Shown: one piece after another, positions 30,283 through 40,815 of the stretch
Layout: each line of letters begins with the position of its first letter
Numbering within the stretch: position 1 is the first letter of the stretch
Origin: Isochrysis galbana
Lineage: Eukaryota; Haptophyta; Isochrysidales; Isochrysidaceae
Direction: 5' to 3'
DNA length: 64,000 bases
Assembly: GCA_018136815.1 (NCBI GenBank)
Contig: CM030938.1
Span: 1,958,202-2,022,201, forward strand
Program-made: the position numbers and the translations under genes
The notes under the pieces: model-generated
Seen by the model: the letters and a program-made list of their open reading frames with translations, nothing else
Databases searched by the model: none
Told to the model about the DNA's origin: nothing

Positions 30283-31674
30283 GTGGCGCCGCTTCGCGGG
30301 CCACCCTGCCAGCGAGTGAGCCCTCTCCTTCGGAGAGCAGGCCACGCACGGCCGCACCGCCAGCGCCCCTCAAGCGCCGGCTCCGCTCCCGGCTGCGTTA
30401 TGCCGCGTGGTGCCACGGCAGCTCGACCAGCTCGCCGTGATGTCACCACACTTCTCACTGTTCTCCCCTCTCAGGAGGAGGAGGGTGACCATGGGGACTC
30501 CGAGCAAGGGTATCCTCCTGGTGGAGGGGGGGAGGAAGGTTCTGGTGCGTCCGAGTCAGATGCCGGCACTCCCCCCGAGCCGGCTTCCGGGCCCCTACCG
30601 GACCCGTCCGCCATCTCCGATGCTTGGTTGGATGCAGTGTTGGACAAGCTCCAATCCAGGCACCAAGCAAAGGGGCAAAGTGGAGCACCACCGGGGCGGA
30701 AGGCTGGGGCTTCTCACCACTCCCCGGCCCCCCATACCCGTCGAGGAGGGCGCCGGCTCTCGCCACGGGGCCGGAGCTTCAGCAGTGGCGGGGGGTGCGG
30801 AGGAGGTGGCTCACGACTTTCCTCTCCTTCAGACCCTGGCCTGTCTTCGGATGGGAGCGATGGGGATGCTCTTGATTCTTCAGCCGAGGGGTGTGACGAA
30901 GGGGCTAGGCTGCTCAGGGCACCTGGGCGCTTGGGCCCGACAGCTTTCTTCGCGGGCAAGCCTCTCCCTTGCCCTCACGATTGGGAGGGCAGCCCTTACC
31001 CCCGAGCTCGAGGAGTCCGGGATCATACGGTGCATTACACCCCCGAGATGGCCGGAGACTCCATCCATGCAGAGATCTACAAGGGCCTGGGGGCCGCCAA
31101 TAGGCGGGAGATGTGTACTCTACTGCCCGCTCTCTCGTACCTGCACGACGCCCTCGGTGGGGCGGTCGAGTTGGCGGACGCGGTCCGCCGATCGCGGCGC
31201 AGTGAGTCCGCTTACCGCCGCGCCAAGGCCCTCGGGGACATGGTCACCGAGCAACTCTCAGTCATTCTCGAATTCCAAAGACAACGCCTCGACGAGCTGG
31301 AGGCGGTCGCCGCCGGAGGCCTCGAGGCGGAAAAATTCGCCCCTCTCTACCACACCGCTCGAGCGAACGTCGGTGCCAGGTCGGACTTGGGGCAATACCT
31401 CTTCGACACCTCCGTGGAGCGTAGACACACGGCGCTCAACTCGGCGTCCGCTTCACTGTACGTCGCGCCCTTCAAGCGGAGGGCCGCACCCAAACCGGCG
31501 GCCAAGGCGGCCAAACCTCCCAGCGGCCCCTCCGCCGAGCACCACCCGACCGCGTCCGCACGGCAGCAACCCGCCGGCGAACGCGAGCCCAAGCGCGAAG
31601 CAGCAGGCGGGGCAGCCGCGGACGCCGGGCAACCTCCAGCCGGCAGGGGTGCCGGCAAACAGAGGCGGGCCTAG
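30283..31674 (+). CDS. Gag-like ORF of the DIRS-like element
   Basis: A 463-codon open frame; the true start may be a later Met such as the one near 30400. The first half is Pro/Ser/Gly-rich and acidic. From residue 240 it becomes a well-composed helical domain (VHYTPEMAGDSIHAEIYKGL, LLPALSYLHDAL, VTEQLSVILEFQRQRLDELE) resembling gag-like proteins of tyrosine-recombinase retroelements. The end is basic and Pro-rich. There is no zinc knuckle. The next frame, with RT, overlaps it, as is common in such elements. Confidence 0.55.
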   Translation: MAPLRGPPCQRVSPLLRRAGHARPHRQRPSSAGSAPGCVMPRGATAARPARRDVTTLLTVLPSQEEEGDHGDSEQGYPPGGGGEEGSGASESDAGTPPEPASGPLPDPSAISDAWLDAVLDKLQSRHQAKGQSGAPPGRKAGASHHSPAPHTRRGGRRLSPRGRSFSSGGGCGGGGSRLSSPSDPGLSSDGSDGDALDSSAEGCDEGARLLRAPGRLGPTAFFAGKPLPCPHDWEGSPYPRARGVRDHTVHYTPEMAGDSIHAEIYKGLGAANRREMCTLLPALSYLHDALGGAVELADAVRRSRRSESAYRRAKALGDMVTEQLSVILEFQRQRLDELEAVAAGGLEAEKFAPLYHTARANVGARSDLGQYLFDTSVERRHTALNSASASLYVAPFKRRAAPKPAAKAAKPPSGPSAEHHPTASARQQPAGEREPKREAAGGAAADAGQPPAGRGAGKQRRA

Positions 31675-31734
31675 AGGGCCCGCAGCCCCGCCTCCGGGCG
31701 GCGAGGGGGGCGAGCGAATTACAGTCAGCCAGCC

Positions 31735-32160
31735 GCCCCGACGGGACGAGCCGCGACCGCACGCCGGAGCGGAGGCCTCACACTCTCGTCGCGTCCGCGG
31801 GTCCATCGCGGCCTGGAGGCACATCGGAGCGCCGCGCCGCGTTCTGGGCTGGATCGCCAGGGGTGTCCCCATCCCATGGGCGGAAAGGGGCCCCCCCGGC
31901 CCCTTCCACCACGGCGTTACGGCTTTCACGGAAGAGGAGAAAGCGTGGCTAGCGACGGAACGGGACCGATGCCTCGACACAGGGGCATGGGTGCCGGCCT
32001 CGTCGCTCGACTACGTCTCTCGCGCCTTCATAGTCAAGCACAACGGCAAGCGCAGGTTAGTCATCGATTTGAGACACCTCAACCGACACTGCGTGCAGCG
32101 GTCGTGCGCGTTCGAATCACTCGCGCGCCTCCGCAGGCTTGCAAAACCCCACGATTTCAT
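31735..32160 (+). pseudogene. Reverse transcriptase N-terminal fragment
   Basis: In the +2 frame: RVLGWIARGVPIPW, FTEEEKAWLATERDRCLDTG, YVSRAFIVKHNGKRRLVIDL and RHLNRHCVQRSC. This is the finger region before the catalytic motifs, as in DIRS and Ty3-type RTs. The frame ends at 32203 without the catalytic Asp motifs. Confidence 0.7.
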
Positions 32161-32204
32161 GTTTTCTCCCTTCACTCCGCCCTCTTTCCCTTGCGCCAGT
32201 TAGC

Positions 32205-32510
32205 GGACGCCATGGGCGCATGGGAGGGCGGAGGCACGGCGGCGCAGCTGGCAGCGCAGGCCCGGGAGCACTCCACGGCCTACGCCTACACCAGGCATTG
32301 GACGACATTCGCGGCTTGGTGCGACAAGCAAAGGCTCCAGCCGCTCCCGGCGACTCCGCATATGGTAGCGGCGTATCTCGGGCATGTGGCGGAGAAAGGC
32401 ACAGTGGCGGCAGCGAGCCTACAGCCGTATCTATCCGCCATCAACTCCGTCCACGCGGATTTTGGTTTTAACAAGCCGGCGCAGGGGCACTTGGTAGCCA
32501 GCCATTGCTC
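32205..32510 (+). pseudogene. Tyrosine recombinase N-terminal (core-binding) fragment
   Basis: The frame reads AREHSTAYAYTRHWTTFAAW, then TPHMVAAYLGHVAEKGTVAA and LQPYLSAINSVHADFGF. This is the SAM-like core-binding domain of tyrosine recombinases. The catalytic Arg-His-Arg-Tyr part does not follow. Confidence 0.65.
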
Positions 32511-32596
32511 TCAGCGGAGCAATCACAGGACCCGCCATCCGCGAAAGTCACCTCGGATGGGGATCAAGCCCCCAGCAGTGTGCCTGACACCTAGAT

Positions 32597-32800
32597 GTGG
32601 TTGTGGTCGGGTCCGTTGCCCTCGCCGCGCAAGTCAACGTCTGGTTCGAATATGTGCGCTCGGCGGCCAACATAGCCGTTTGGCCCTCTCGGTGCCACGT
32701 TCGCGATCGGTGTGCCATCTTCGGGTCTACCCCCGCTACCGTTGTCGTACCCCCTCTCCTCTTGTTTGTGGCGCGAGGCGTACGTACGCGTCCGCCATTG
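32597..32800 (+). pseudogene. RNase H C-terminal fragment of a DIRS-like element
   Basis: VALAAQVNVWFEYVRSAANI followed by a WPSR-like end. Retroelement RNase H domains end with a WFEYVPSxANxAD-PSR-type motif, so this should lie before the recombinase, not after it. Confidence 0.5.
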
Positions 32801-33247
32801 GGCCGGCGTGGTGGCCGCGCCGGGCCGTCGTTCGTACCGGCCCCGCTCGCGCGGCGCCAAGCGTCCTCGTGTGCCTTTCTAACTCGTCCCCCCTCTTTTA
32901 CTTTTAGTAGTCGGCATTGGCCGTCCGCTCTCCTCGCTGCCCAGGCCTGTGGCCTGTGGGCTTAGCGCTTAGTTAGCTGCTTAGCTCCTGCCCGGGCCGC
33001 GTTGCGTGGGTCGCCGTCGGCACGGGGCTACGGGTGGGCCGTGGGGCCGGCCAGGAGTGGTCAAGGCCCAACAGGCCCCTTGCCGTAGCTCCCCATCTCC
33101 ACCCAACGCGTCTGACTCGCATGATGCTAACGGGGAGCAAGGAGTGTGGAGTGTGGAGTGTGGTTCTCAAAATTAGTCACAATACATAGTAAGTAGTATT
33201 ACTAGTAGTACTACAGTAGGTATGTATGATGCCATTTACTCCCGCCA

Positions 33248-34123
33248 ATGGCGCGCGCAGCGCTCTTGCCGCTTCTGCCGGCGCTCGCCGCCTCATTCCG
33301 GCTTATCACGTTTGATCTGGACGACACTCTATGGCCAACGGGTCCAGTGGTCAAGGCTGCCAATGCAGCTCTTGCAGACGCAGTGGGAGCCCCCGCGGAG
33401 GACCTGCAGCGGCGGCTACAAGAGGTGCGCTCTGGTGCGACGCCGCCACCCAGTTACAGTGAAGCTCGCATCCGGGCTGTGGAGAGCTGGCTACGAGAGC
33501 GTGACGGCGAGAGTCATGGGGCGGTTCATCGCGCCGAAGCGGAGAACATGTTTGAGCTTTGGCTCACCGAGCGCCATGCGGCGGCATCAAGGCTTCTGTT
33601 TGATGGCGCAGCAGAAGCCATCGCGGAAGTCCGACGCTTACACCCAGATGCTGTCGTGGGGGCCATCACCAACGGGCGCGGCGACCCGCTTGCGATGCCC
33701 AAGCTTGCTCCGCTGTTTGATTGGACGGTCTCAGCGGAGCACCAAGACATTTATCCAAAGAGGAAGCCGGCAAAGGAGCCCTTTCTAGCTGCACTCCGAC
33801 TTGCAGACTGTGAGGCCCGACCCACAGATTGGGCGCACGTGGGAGATGACCTCATCAACGACGTGCAGGCGTCAAAAGATCTGGGGGCGTGGTCCATTTG
33901 GCTGGCACCTGCAGTGGAAAAGGCTGGCCGTGCAGCCACTGTTGGGGCGGTGGCCTCATCGCCAGACGATATCATTGAAAATTTTTGGTATTCCACCATG
34001 AGTGAGGGAGAAAGAGAGGCTCGGCAGTTGAAGGCCAGCGAAGCTCTGAACGCCGCTTGTTCCACCATCTACGCAATCCATGAACTTCCGGCGGCTTTAG
34101 CTGTCTCACAAAGAAGTTGTTGA
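33248..34123 (+). CDS. HAD-superfamily hydrolase
   Basis: 291 residues, single exon. Motif I is FDLDDTLWP (nucleophile Asp and general acid Asp). Motif II is AITNGRGD. The Lys of motif III lies in KRKPAKEPF. Motif IV is HVGDDLINDVQASKDLG. The long alpha-helical cap between motifs I and II is that of subfamily I. It probably removes phosphate from a small metabolite, but the substrate cannot be read. The first 16 residues (AALLPLLPALAASF) could be a short targeting segment. The start at 33248 lies only some 25 bp after the putative end of the DIRS-like element, so the promoter may be displaced or supplied by the element. Confidence 0.85.
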   Translation: MARAALLPLLPALAASFRLITFDLDDTLWPTGPVVKAANAALADAVGAPAEDLQRRLQEVRSGATPPPSYSEARIRAVESWLRERDGESHGAVHRAEAENMFELWLTERHAAASRLLFDGAAEAIAEVRRLHPDAVVGAITNGRGDPLAMPKLAPLFDWTVSAEHQDIYPKRKPAKEPFLAALRLADCEARPTDWAHVGDDLINDVQASKDLGAWSIWLAPAVEKAGRAATVGAVASSPDDIIENFWYSTMSEGEREARQLKASEALNAACSTIYAIHELPAALAVSQRSC

Positions 34124-36191
34124 TGAACTGTCATTTTTAAGTGCAAGTGCGTCGTAGTAGCTACATTACATGCTTGCAACGAGGGCGGCAACCGCAACTG
34201 CCATTAGCCATAAAATTAGTGACACGGGCGATGACAAATATATTTCTTGATATTTAAGCTGCGCACGTGACTCTGGATCCACTACTCTCACTCAAATGAT
34301 CTACACGCCCACTCCTCCGGCCATTCCCCCCTACTTCTACTCCACCCCCCCCCCCCCCGCCCCCGCCATCTGTTACCGACGGGTCGTTTGCCTTCATTTG
34401 GTACCCCTCGTTTCCAAATACGCGATGCGGGTCGTCCCCCTCGCACCGCTCCCTCTTGGTATAAATTCGGGCTAGGACAGGTAGGCGCCTCTTGGGTCGA
34501 CGAAGGATGCATGGTCGCGTAAAAGCTGTGGTACGGGTCAATTAACAATTAAAGGGTCAATGTACAATGTACCCATGCTTCTTTTCGAGCATGAGGTAAT
34601 GCCTATGGTTGTCAGTCTGTGACGACGACGCTCGGAGGCGTAACCCTTGCCCACTCCACCTGCCTTGCGGCTACTCCGCTGAGGACCACCAACAAGAAAA
34701 CTCCGAAAACTGACGCAACATCGCACATAACAAATCAATGAAACAAATAAGGACAAACGAACAAATGCGGCGTGCAATGCGGCGGAGCTTCGAGGCAACT
34801 CATTGGCAAAAACAAAACTCACTCAATTTTCTCACACACTACACATTGATAGAAAGAAGCGCACCGCATCCGCCTAGAGGTATATAAAATACTCTGGATG
34901 CGACAGGTTTACCCGAAAGGGGTTTTCCCTCAGCGTGGCCTCGAGGAGAGGGCGTGCTGGGGTGCGCAGGGTCGGTGCGTGCACTGGGGGGAGGACAAAT
35001 ATCGAGGGGAGGGGGCAGTTTTGCCCCCTCCCCCTGGTGCCACTCGGACACCTGGCTCGTCAGGCATGGCGGGATGCGGGATTCCGGGACTGAAAAGTTA
35101 TGTCTATGTCCAATTAGCTAGTAGGGTTGGCTAGGATATAACATTAATTAGTATTATGTAACAATAGTTTATTTTGAGAACGGGAATACTATCATAAATA
35201 ACGGAAACGAGGGGCAATCCTGCCGCGCAAGATTCCAAGAGACCTACCGAATAAGACGAGAGAAGTGCGACGTGCCTAAGGGGAGATACGAGATACGAAG
35301 AGGTCGCAAATCGCAAATTAAACTCGATTGCCCCTAGAAGCAAGTAATGAGACGTGGGGGAGATAGCAAATTAAACCTATTTGCGAGGGTGCCTGGGAGG
35401 AAGAAAGGTGGGGAAACTTCCCTTCTCTTCGAGAGAAAGAGAGAGAACGCTCCACAACCCAAGATCCTAGGCTAGGTCCTAGGCGTCGACGCGAAGCTTT
35501 TGACCGAGAACGAGAGAAAGCAAAGAATTATAACGATAAATGCCGAACGAAAGAGAATTCTAACGACTAACGAGTGTCGATTCGCGAATGCGACACTAAC
35601 ATGGTATTCACACTTCACAGCACCCCTGAAACAACCATTAACACCCACGGAACACAGAACAACTCAACCTGCAACCTGTAAGTGTACTTCCCGTGAAAAG
35701 CGCGACTAATGGGTCTCCAAAAAACTTGTCGGTTAATAGGTTGAGACTACATTTTTCTCGAGATTTCTCGGTGTCATTAGTTCTTGGTCTTCTCTTTGGA
35801 CTCCATTTCACACAAGACACAAGTAGGGAACCACAACAAAAAGCAAAGCGAGCACGACAACGACGCACACACCCGCGCACGATGTGCCTAGAGTTGGGTG
35901 ACAATGCCACATCATGGGGAATCCGGGCAGAGATGCATGGGCGGATCAGTGGTGGAAAGGCGCCCGCCAGGGTGTTCAAGGCGATCATGCTGCGTAGAAC
36001 GTCGCCCTCCATGGCCTCGCAAATGAACTCCAATGGGCACCACGACGCGCACATCAGCCACGCGCCAGCCATCGATGGAAGGGTGTGACGCGCTCCAACC
36101 GCGCTGACCCAAGTTGCACGGGATGCTCCCCCCATGCCTGTCCCAGGCACATAAACCAGGGTGTTCTGCATAAGGTGGCCAGAGCGCTTGC
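34124..36191. other. Intergenic DNA with repeat fragments
   Basis: Two kilobases without a recognised gene. 34350-34365 has a C run. 34905-35150 is a fragment of GC-rich family 1. 35380-35600 is purine-rich. 35690-36190 holds the 3' region of the RSP3 gene and unrecognised sequence. Confidence 0.4.
34905..35150 (+). repeat. GC-rich dispersed repeat family 1, copy D (3' part only)
   Basis: It matches 8445-8670, from TTACCCGAAAGGGGTTTTCC to TAGCTAGTAGGGTTGGCTAGGA. The left border coincides with ATGCGACAGG and the right border is the AT-rich tail, so only the 3' third is present. Confidence 0.65.
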
Positions 36192-37283
36192 TCATTCTTC
36201 GGCAGGGGCGGCCTCCTCGGCCTCTGCGGCAGCTGCGGCGGTAGCTGCGGCGGCGGCCTCGGCGGCGGCCTCGGCCTCGGCCTTGGCCTTGGCCTTGCTG
36301 GCCTTGGCTTCCCGCAGCTCGGCGGCCATCTTGGCCGCCTCCGCCAGCATCTCCGCCTGGCGCCCTCCCGCTGCTGCGATGAGCTGGTCCGCGATGGCGC
36401 GGGCGATGCGCATCTGGTCGACCTGCTCGTCCATCGCGTCAAGGAGCCACGGGACGAAATCCTCGCGCACCTCCGCCTCGAGCGGATCGTAAAAATAGCC
36501 AGCATCCTTGAGATTCTCGACCACGGCGCTTTGGAGCTCCGAGAGAAAGCCTTTGGTGAAGGTGCGCGCGGCGACCTTTGCAGTTACCGCCTTCTCGCGC
36601 GCGACACGCTCTTGCTCCTGCTGGACCCTTCGGTCCTTCTCGTCGACCCGCCGCTGCTCGGCGGCCTCGAGGCGCTGCGTCTCGGCGAGCTCAGCGTTGC
36701 GGATCTGTTCAAAGTGCTCCTGGTGCTGCCGCATGTTGGCGAGCTCCTCCTCCTCCATGACCTCCATCATTGACTGCTCGAGCGTCTTGCCGACGAGCAC
36801 CTCCAGAATGGGCTCGACCTCGGCGTCGAAGTCGAACAGCTCGCCGTCCTCCACCTGGGTCTCAGCGTCAATGCCTGTCTTCATGGGCACGAAGATGGGA
36901 GCGGGAAGCTGGTCGAGGAAGGCGTCGGTCTGCGTGTCGACCTCGACCTCCACCGGCCGGTCAGTGAGTTCCTCAAGATACTGCTCCGTCTGCACATCCA
37001 TGTGCTTGCGTCCGGCGACGGCGTCGGGTGTGGATGGCTTGGGCGGTGGCTTCTGGCGTTTGCGTTGTGTCTCGCGCTTCGTCTGCGCCATCGCGTCGAA
37101 GGCAGTTGAGGTGGCAGGCAGAACCTGCGCGGCGTACGTGTTGCCGCGCACGATCCGCTTGTCAAACATCATGTTGGTGGCGAGCGGGATGGCGTCGTCT
37201 GCGGGCGGCGGCGGCTCGCGGTACTTGCGGCGCGGCGCCACCGTGTGTGGCGCGCTCGAGTGCGAGTACGGCGCGCTCTGCAT
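36192..37283 (-). CDS. RSPH3: Radial spoke protein 3
   Basis: 363 residues in one exon. MMFDKRIVRGNTYA, QTEQYLEELTDRP and VEVDTQTDAFLDQLPAPIFV are diagnostic of RSP3, the axonemal protein that anchors radial spokes to outer doublets. TGIDAETQVEDGELFDFD and VEPILEVLVGKTLEQSMMEV follow; the latter is the amphipathic helix that binds RIIa-fold partners. The DTQTD and AETQV segments resemble LC8 dynein light chain sites. The middle is a charged coiled coil (RNAELAETQRLEAAEQRR). The end is an Ala/Glu-rich helix that varies between species. It shows that the organism builds motile cilia or flagella. Confidence 0.9.
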   Translation of the reverse strand: MQSAPYSHSSAPHTVAPRRKYREPPPPADDAIPLATNMMFDKRIVRGNTYAAQVLPATSTAFDAMAQTKRETQRKRQKPPPKPSTPDAVAGRKHMDVQTEQYLEELTDRPVEVEVDTQTDAFLDQLPAPIFVPMKTGIDAETQVEDGELFDFDAEVEPILEVLVGKTLEQSMMEVMEEEELANMRQHQEHFEQIRNAELAETQRLEAAEQRRVDEKDRRVQQEQERVAREKAVTAKVAARTFTKGFLSELQSAVVENLKDAGYFYDPLEAEVREDFVPWLLDAMDEQVDQMRIARAIADQLIAAAGGRQAEMLAEAAKMAAELREAKASKAKAKAEAEAAAEAAAAATAAAAAEAEEAAPAEE

Positions 37284-38689
37284 GGTGTTGCGTTGGGCGG
37301 GGGGGGGAGGCTGAAGAGGAGGGGGAGCGGAGCGCGCGGGGAGAGGGAGAGGAGTGAGGGACGGAGGGGGAGAGAGAGAGATGGGGAGAAAGAGACGGAG
37401 AGAGAGGGAGAAGGGGGAGAGAGGAGAGGGGAGAGAGAGGGAGAAGGAGAGTAGAGGAAGGGGTGAAACGAGAGAGGAGGCGAGTTCACCTACGCGGGCC
37501 AGAGAGAGAGCCGTTTCTTTCTTTGCAAATAGGGAAGAGAAACCACAGAGAGCAGGAGGAGAAGCGGCAGAGACAAGAGGCGAGGCGCAGCCGGGTGGAC
37601 AGAAGGAGAGAGGAGAGAGAGTGTAACGAGTGGAGGCGAGCGTTTCTCAGCGCGATGGCGAAAGAGACAGATTTGACCGTTTTGTTGTACTCCAGTCGTG
37701 GTGTCCTTGGCCCTCTGGCCTCTAGTCCGCCAGCTCCACCCCTACCCCTACCCAGATGCCAGATGAGGTGAATATGTGAATAGATTCTGAATAGTGAATG
37801 CAGTATGGGTGCACCATTGAGAAAACAGGGCTCCAAAGCTTCTAAAGCTTTCTTGCCCCCAGCGGGCTCCGCCCGGGGCCCCGGGGGGTTCATATTACAT
37901 ATTATTTGAGCAGGTTTCTCAGGCTTAGGGCTTAGGGGCGAGGCGGGGTGTGGGGTGGGGTGAGCATGAGGGTTTTTTATTTAACTTATTTCTTGCGGAG
38001 GAGATACGCGCGAGTACCCAACTTTGAGCTGGCACCGAGCGCGCCGGCGGCGCTTTGGTGTTGCTCCAGCTGACAGCTGAACTGGGTGGCCCACCAAGCC
38101 CAACATCATTAATTTGTCGGAGCGAAGCTCGTTTCCTCTTTGGAAACGAGTCGCGGAGGAGCACCGGCGGCTAGCGCGGCGCACGGCTCATCCAGGGAGC
38201 CCGGAACGGGCTCATCGGGAGAACGGGGAGGGCAAATGACGGGCATGTGAAATGGACGGGAGAGTGGCACGGAACGCGAATCGGAGGGACGGAGGACGTA
38301 TCGGAAAGGGCGCGGCGAGCAGATACCGCTTATTTATGACTCGTAGGGACTCGTAGACTCGAAAGGATGACTCGGAAGACTCGGGGCTTGGGGCTTGGGG
38401 GTACTCAGGGGACTGCAGGTCACCAACAGGCGATACAATGGGCAAAAACACACAAATCAACACTCTGCACTCAAACATTCACAGTAACAGGCCGGAAACA
38501 TACGTTAAACGAACCCCCTCTGATGAGCAGAACCAGGAGCGCTCACCAGAAAAAGACGAGAGAGAGATAGAACAAGGACTCGAGGGTCAAAACACAATTC
38601 GGAATCCAGCTCGGACTGCGGCACCGGTGCCAGTGCCGAGTGGCCAGCACCTGGGTGCGCAATTTCGGGCGGCATCGGAAAGCGAGGCG
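37284..38689. other. RSP3 upstream region and intergenic DNA
   Basis: 37320-37470 is a long GA-rich tract just upstream of the RSP3 start and is the likely leader or promoter. 37670-37900 and 37920-38690 hold no gene that I can support. Confidence 0.4.
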
Positions 38690-39880
38690 TGAACACCTCC
38701 GCTACCATGTGGCTCGAGGAGTGGAGTGGCTGTGGCTGTGTGTGTGGAGTGAGACTCAAAGGAATGTTGTGACCAAGAATGGGGCACACCAGGGACACTC
38801 AAGCTCACAAAGGGCTGAGCACGGGGGGCACTGGGGCTGGAGGGAGGCGAGGCACCAGCGGGAACACCGCCAGCACGAACATGGGGCGACGCGGGGCGGG
38901 ACAGCTTGCCCAGAGCCCCTGGGAGTGCGGCCATGGGGGCGACTCTCGGGAACTCTGGACGAAGACAAGAGGAAGAGCGGGAAACACCCGGGACACGGGG
39001 GAAGCGCAAACAAGGAAACAAAGGGCGCGCACACACAAGAAAAAGAAAACAAGGGAGGGGGATCGAGCATGATCAACCCCGACCTAACACACTTGGGGAG
39101 AGAGAGAGAGAGAGAGAAGGGGGGGGGGGGGGTTGGGGATCGGGGGATCCCGATCGGACGGAGGGGACGCGGACGAAAACTCGCAAAGGGGGGAAACCAA
39201 GGGAGAGAGGCTCCCTTGGGGAAACCTAAGGGCGGCTCTCCCCCTAACCGCGACACTCTGGAATCTAGACCTGACAAACAGGCTCGAAGGAACGAAACGA
39301 GAACTCGAATTCTCTAGATCGCTAGCTAGGGACGAACCCTACCAACCTAGATGTACCTGTGCTTCACCGTGTGGCCGCACGGCGAAGGACCTGGAAATAA
39401 GAGCCTGGAAATCGCATCATCTACTCTAGGATGAATGCGACACCCACTCTCTTCCACCTTTGTCCCTGCGGCGCGTCGCCATGCGGCGCGCCACGGCCTG
39501 CTCTCAGAGGTCCTTCAGGGGCGCCCTGAGGGCCAGCAAGGGCAGCTCTGGGGGCAGTGGAGGCTGGGGCTCAGCCCCTGCCCCCCCTGCCTCTACCTCG
39601 CTCGCCTTGGGTGCCGCCCTGAGGCCCCTGTCTGCCTGGCGACCAGGGATGGGGGGGGGAGTCAGTACGAGAGCAGGCCCATGCGGGCCTGGGAGTGCGG
39701 CTCGCGGCCCGCGCCCACGAAGGGTCTGGGTCAGATTGTTGAATGCCCAACCCCAACCCCTGCGAGAAGGCAGGGGCTGAGGTTGATTGTACGGGCCAAC
39801 CCCGGGGGGTGTCCGCGATGGAGAGGGGGGGCCGCGAGGCCCCATTGACCCCCACTTATAAAAGTCGCGATCGTTTTGGT
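38690..39880. repeat. GC-rich dispersed repeat family 2, copy 2
   Basis: It follows 890-2440 block by block (GGGCTGAGCACGGGG, CAGAGCCCCTGGGAGTGCGG, GATCCCGATCGGACGGAG, GCGCGCCACGGCCTGCTCTCAGAGG, the GC-rich end with CATTGACCCCC). Indels are frequent. The interval 39250-39445 recurs inverted at 47396-47580. Apparent frames on both strands are shadows of composition. Confidence 0.6.
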
Positions 39881-40815
39881 AGTTTCTGTGTGCGCTCTCG
39901 ATGCGTTATGCGTTAGCATTAATTGTGTTGTGTGTTGCCTAACTAATTGTTGTTTGCATGCCTGAACTCTATTCTCTATTGATCATACGAGCATACTATG
40001 GCACGCGCGCGCGTAACGCCTAACACCTCGCTCGTTGCTCGTTGCCGGTGGCGGCAGGGTGGCCGGTGGCCGACCCGGTGGGGCTCGCTCGAACCTCGAA
40101 AAACAAAATTTTCGCGAAAATTAGGGCAAGCCTGCCCGGAAATCAGAACTGCCAGCCCAAAAACCAAAAACACCGAAATTTTCGAAAGAAATTTGGGCAA
40201 GTCAGACGCGAAAACCTGGCCGGGGCCAAAGTGAATGACCGGGCGACTAGTACTAGAGCGCGGCCGCCGCCGTGGGAGCGGCCGTAAAAGCCCCGCTGAT
40301 AGTTGGACCCCGCACTATACTGTCCATTTATTCGTGAGCCTTTCCCCTCTTCCACCATCAGTCCTAACTTTGGCTGGAGCGAGCGGCCAGTCTGAGCGAA
40401 ACCGTCAAGTCCAGCGCCATGCCGCGCCTAGCTGCAACAGCAACAGCTGCCCTCCCCTCTCCTCGCGTGCGCCCCCCACCCCCAATCGCGCCGCGCAGTC
40501 CTCACTCCCCCCCCACCCCACCCCCACCCCCCGCTCCTTCTATTCTCATCTCCTCGTTTTCTTTCATATCTTCTGGTTGCGATGCGTCCCCACATTCCTC
40601 CACACCCTTCTCTCTTCTCGCTCTCTGTAGAGGCCGCCGCCGTCCGCCATCCTCTCCGCTCTCTCCCCTCGGCACTTGCTCGCCTCAGCCAGCGCCAGAG
40701 CGCGCGGGCGAGCGGTCCAGCAGCCAGAGAGGAGGGAGGGAAGGGCAGGCCCCCCAGCCTGCTCCATCGACAGAGAGCGTGAGGGAGGAAGAGAGGGACA
40801 GAGAGAGACTGCCCA
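39881..40815. promoter_or_regulatory. Upstream region of the kinesin-like gene
   Basis: 40100-40230 is AT-rich with AAAACAAAATTTTCG-like stretches. 40440-40640 is a strong C/T-rich tract preceding the start at 40816. No other gene is seen. Confidence 0.35.

Larger units (their letters stand above)
30165..33225 (+). mobile_element. Rearranged tyrosine-recombinase (DIRS-like) retroelement
   Basis: It holds, in order, a gag-like ORF, the N-terminal part of a reverse transcriptase, the N-terminal part of a tyrosine recombinase and the C-terminal part of an RNase H. Short AT-rich ends, TACTACTAGTAGTAATAGTA at about 30172 and AGTAGTATTACTAGTAGTAC at about 33195, are near inverted copies and may be its terminal repeats. 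DIRS elements normally run RT, RNase H and recombinase, so the order here is scrambled and large parts are missing. It sits tightly between two genes and its right end is some 25 bp from the HAD gene start. Confidence 0.6.
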
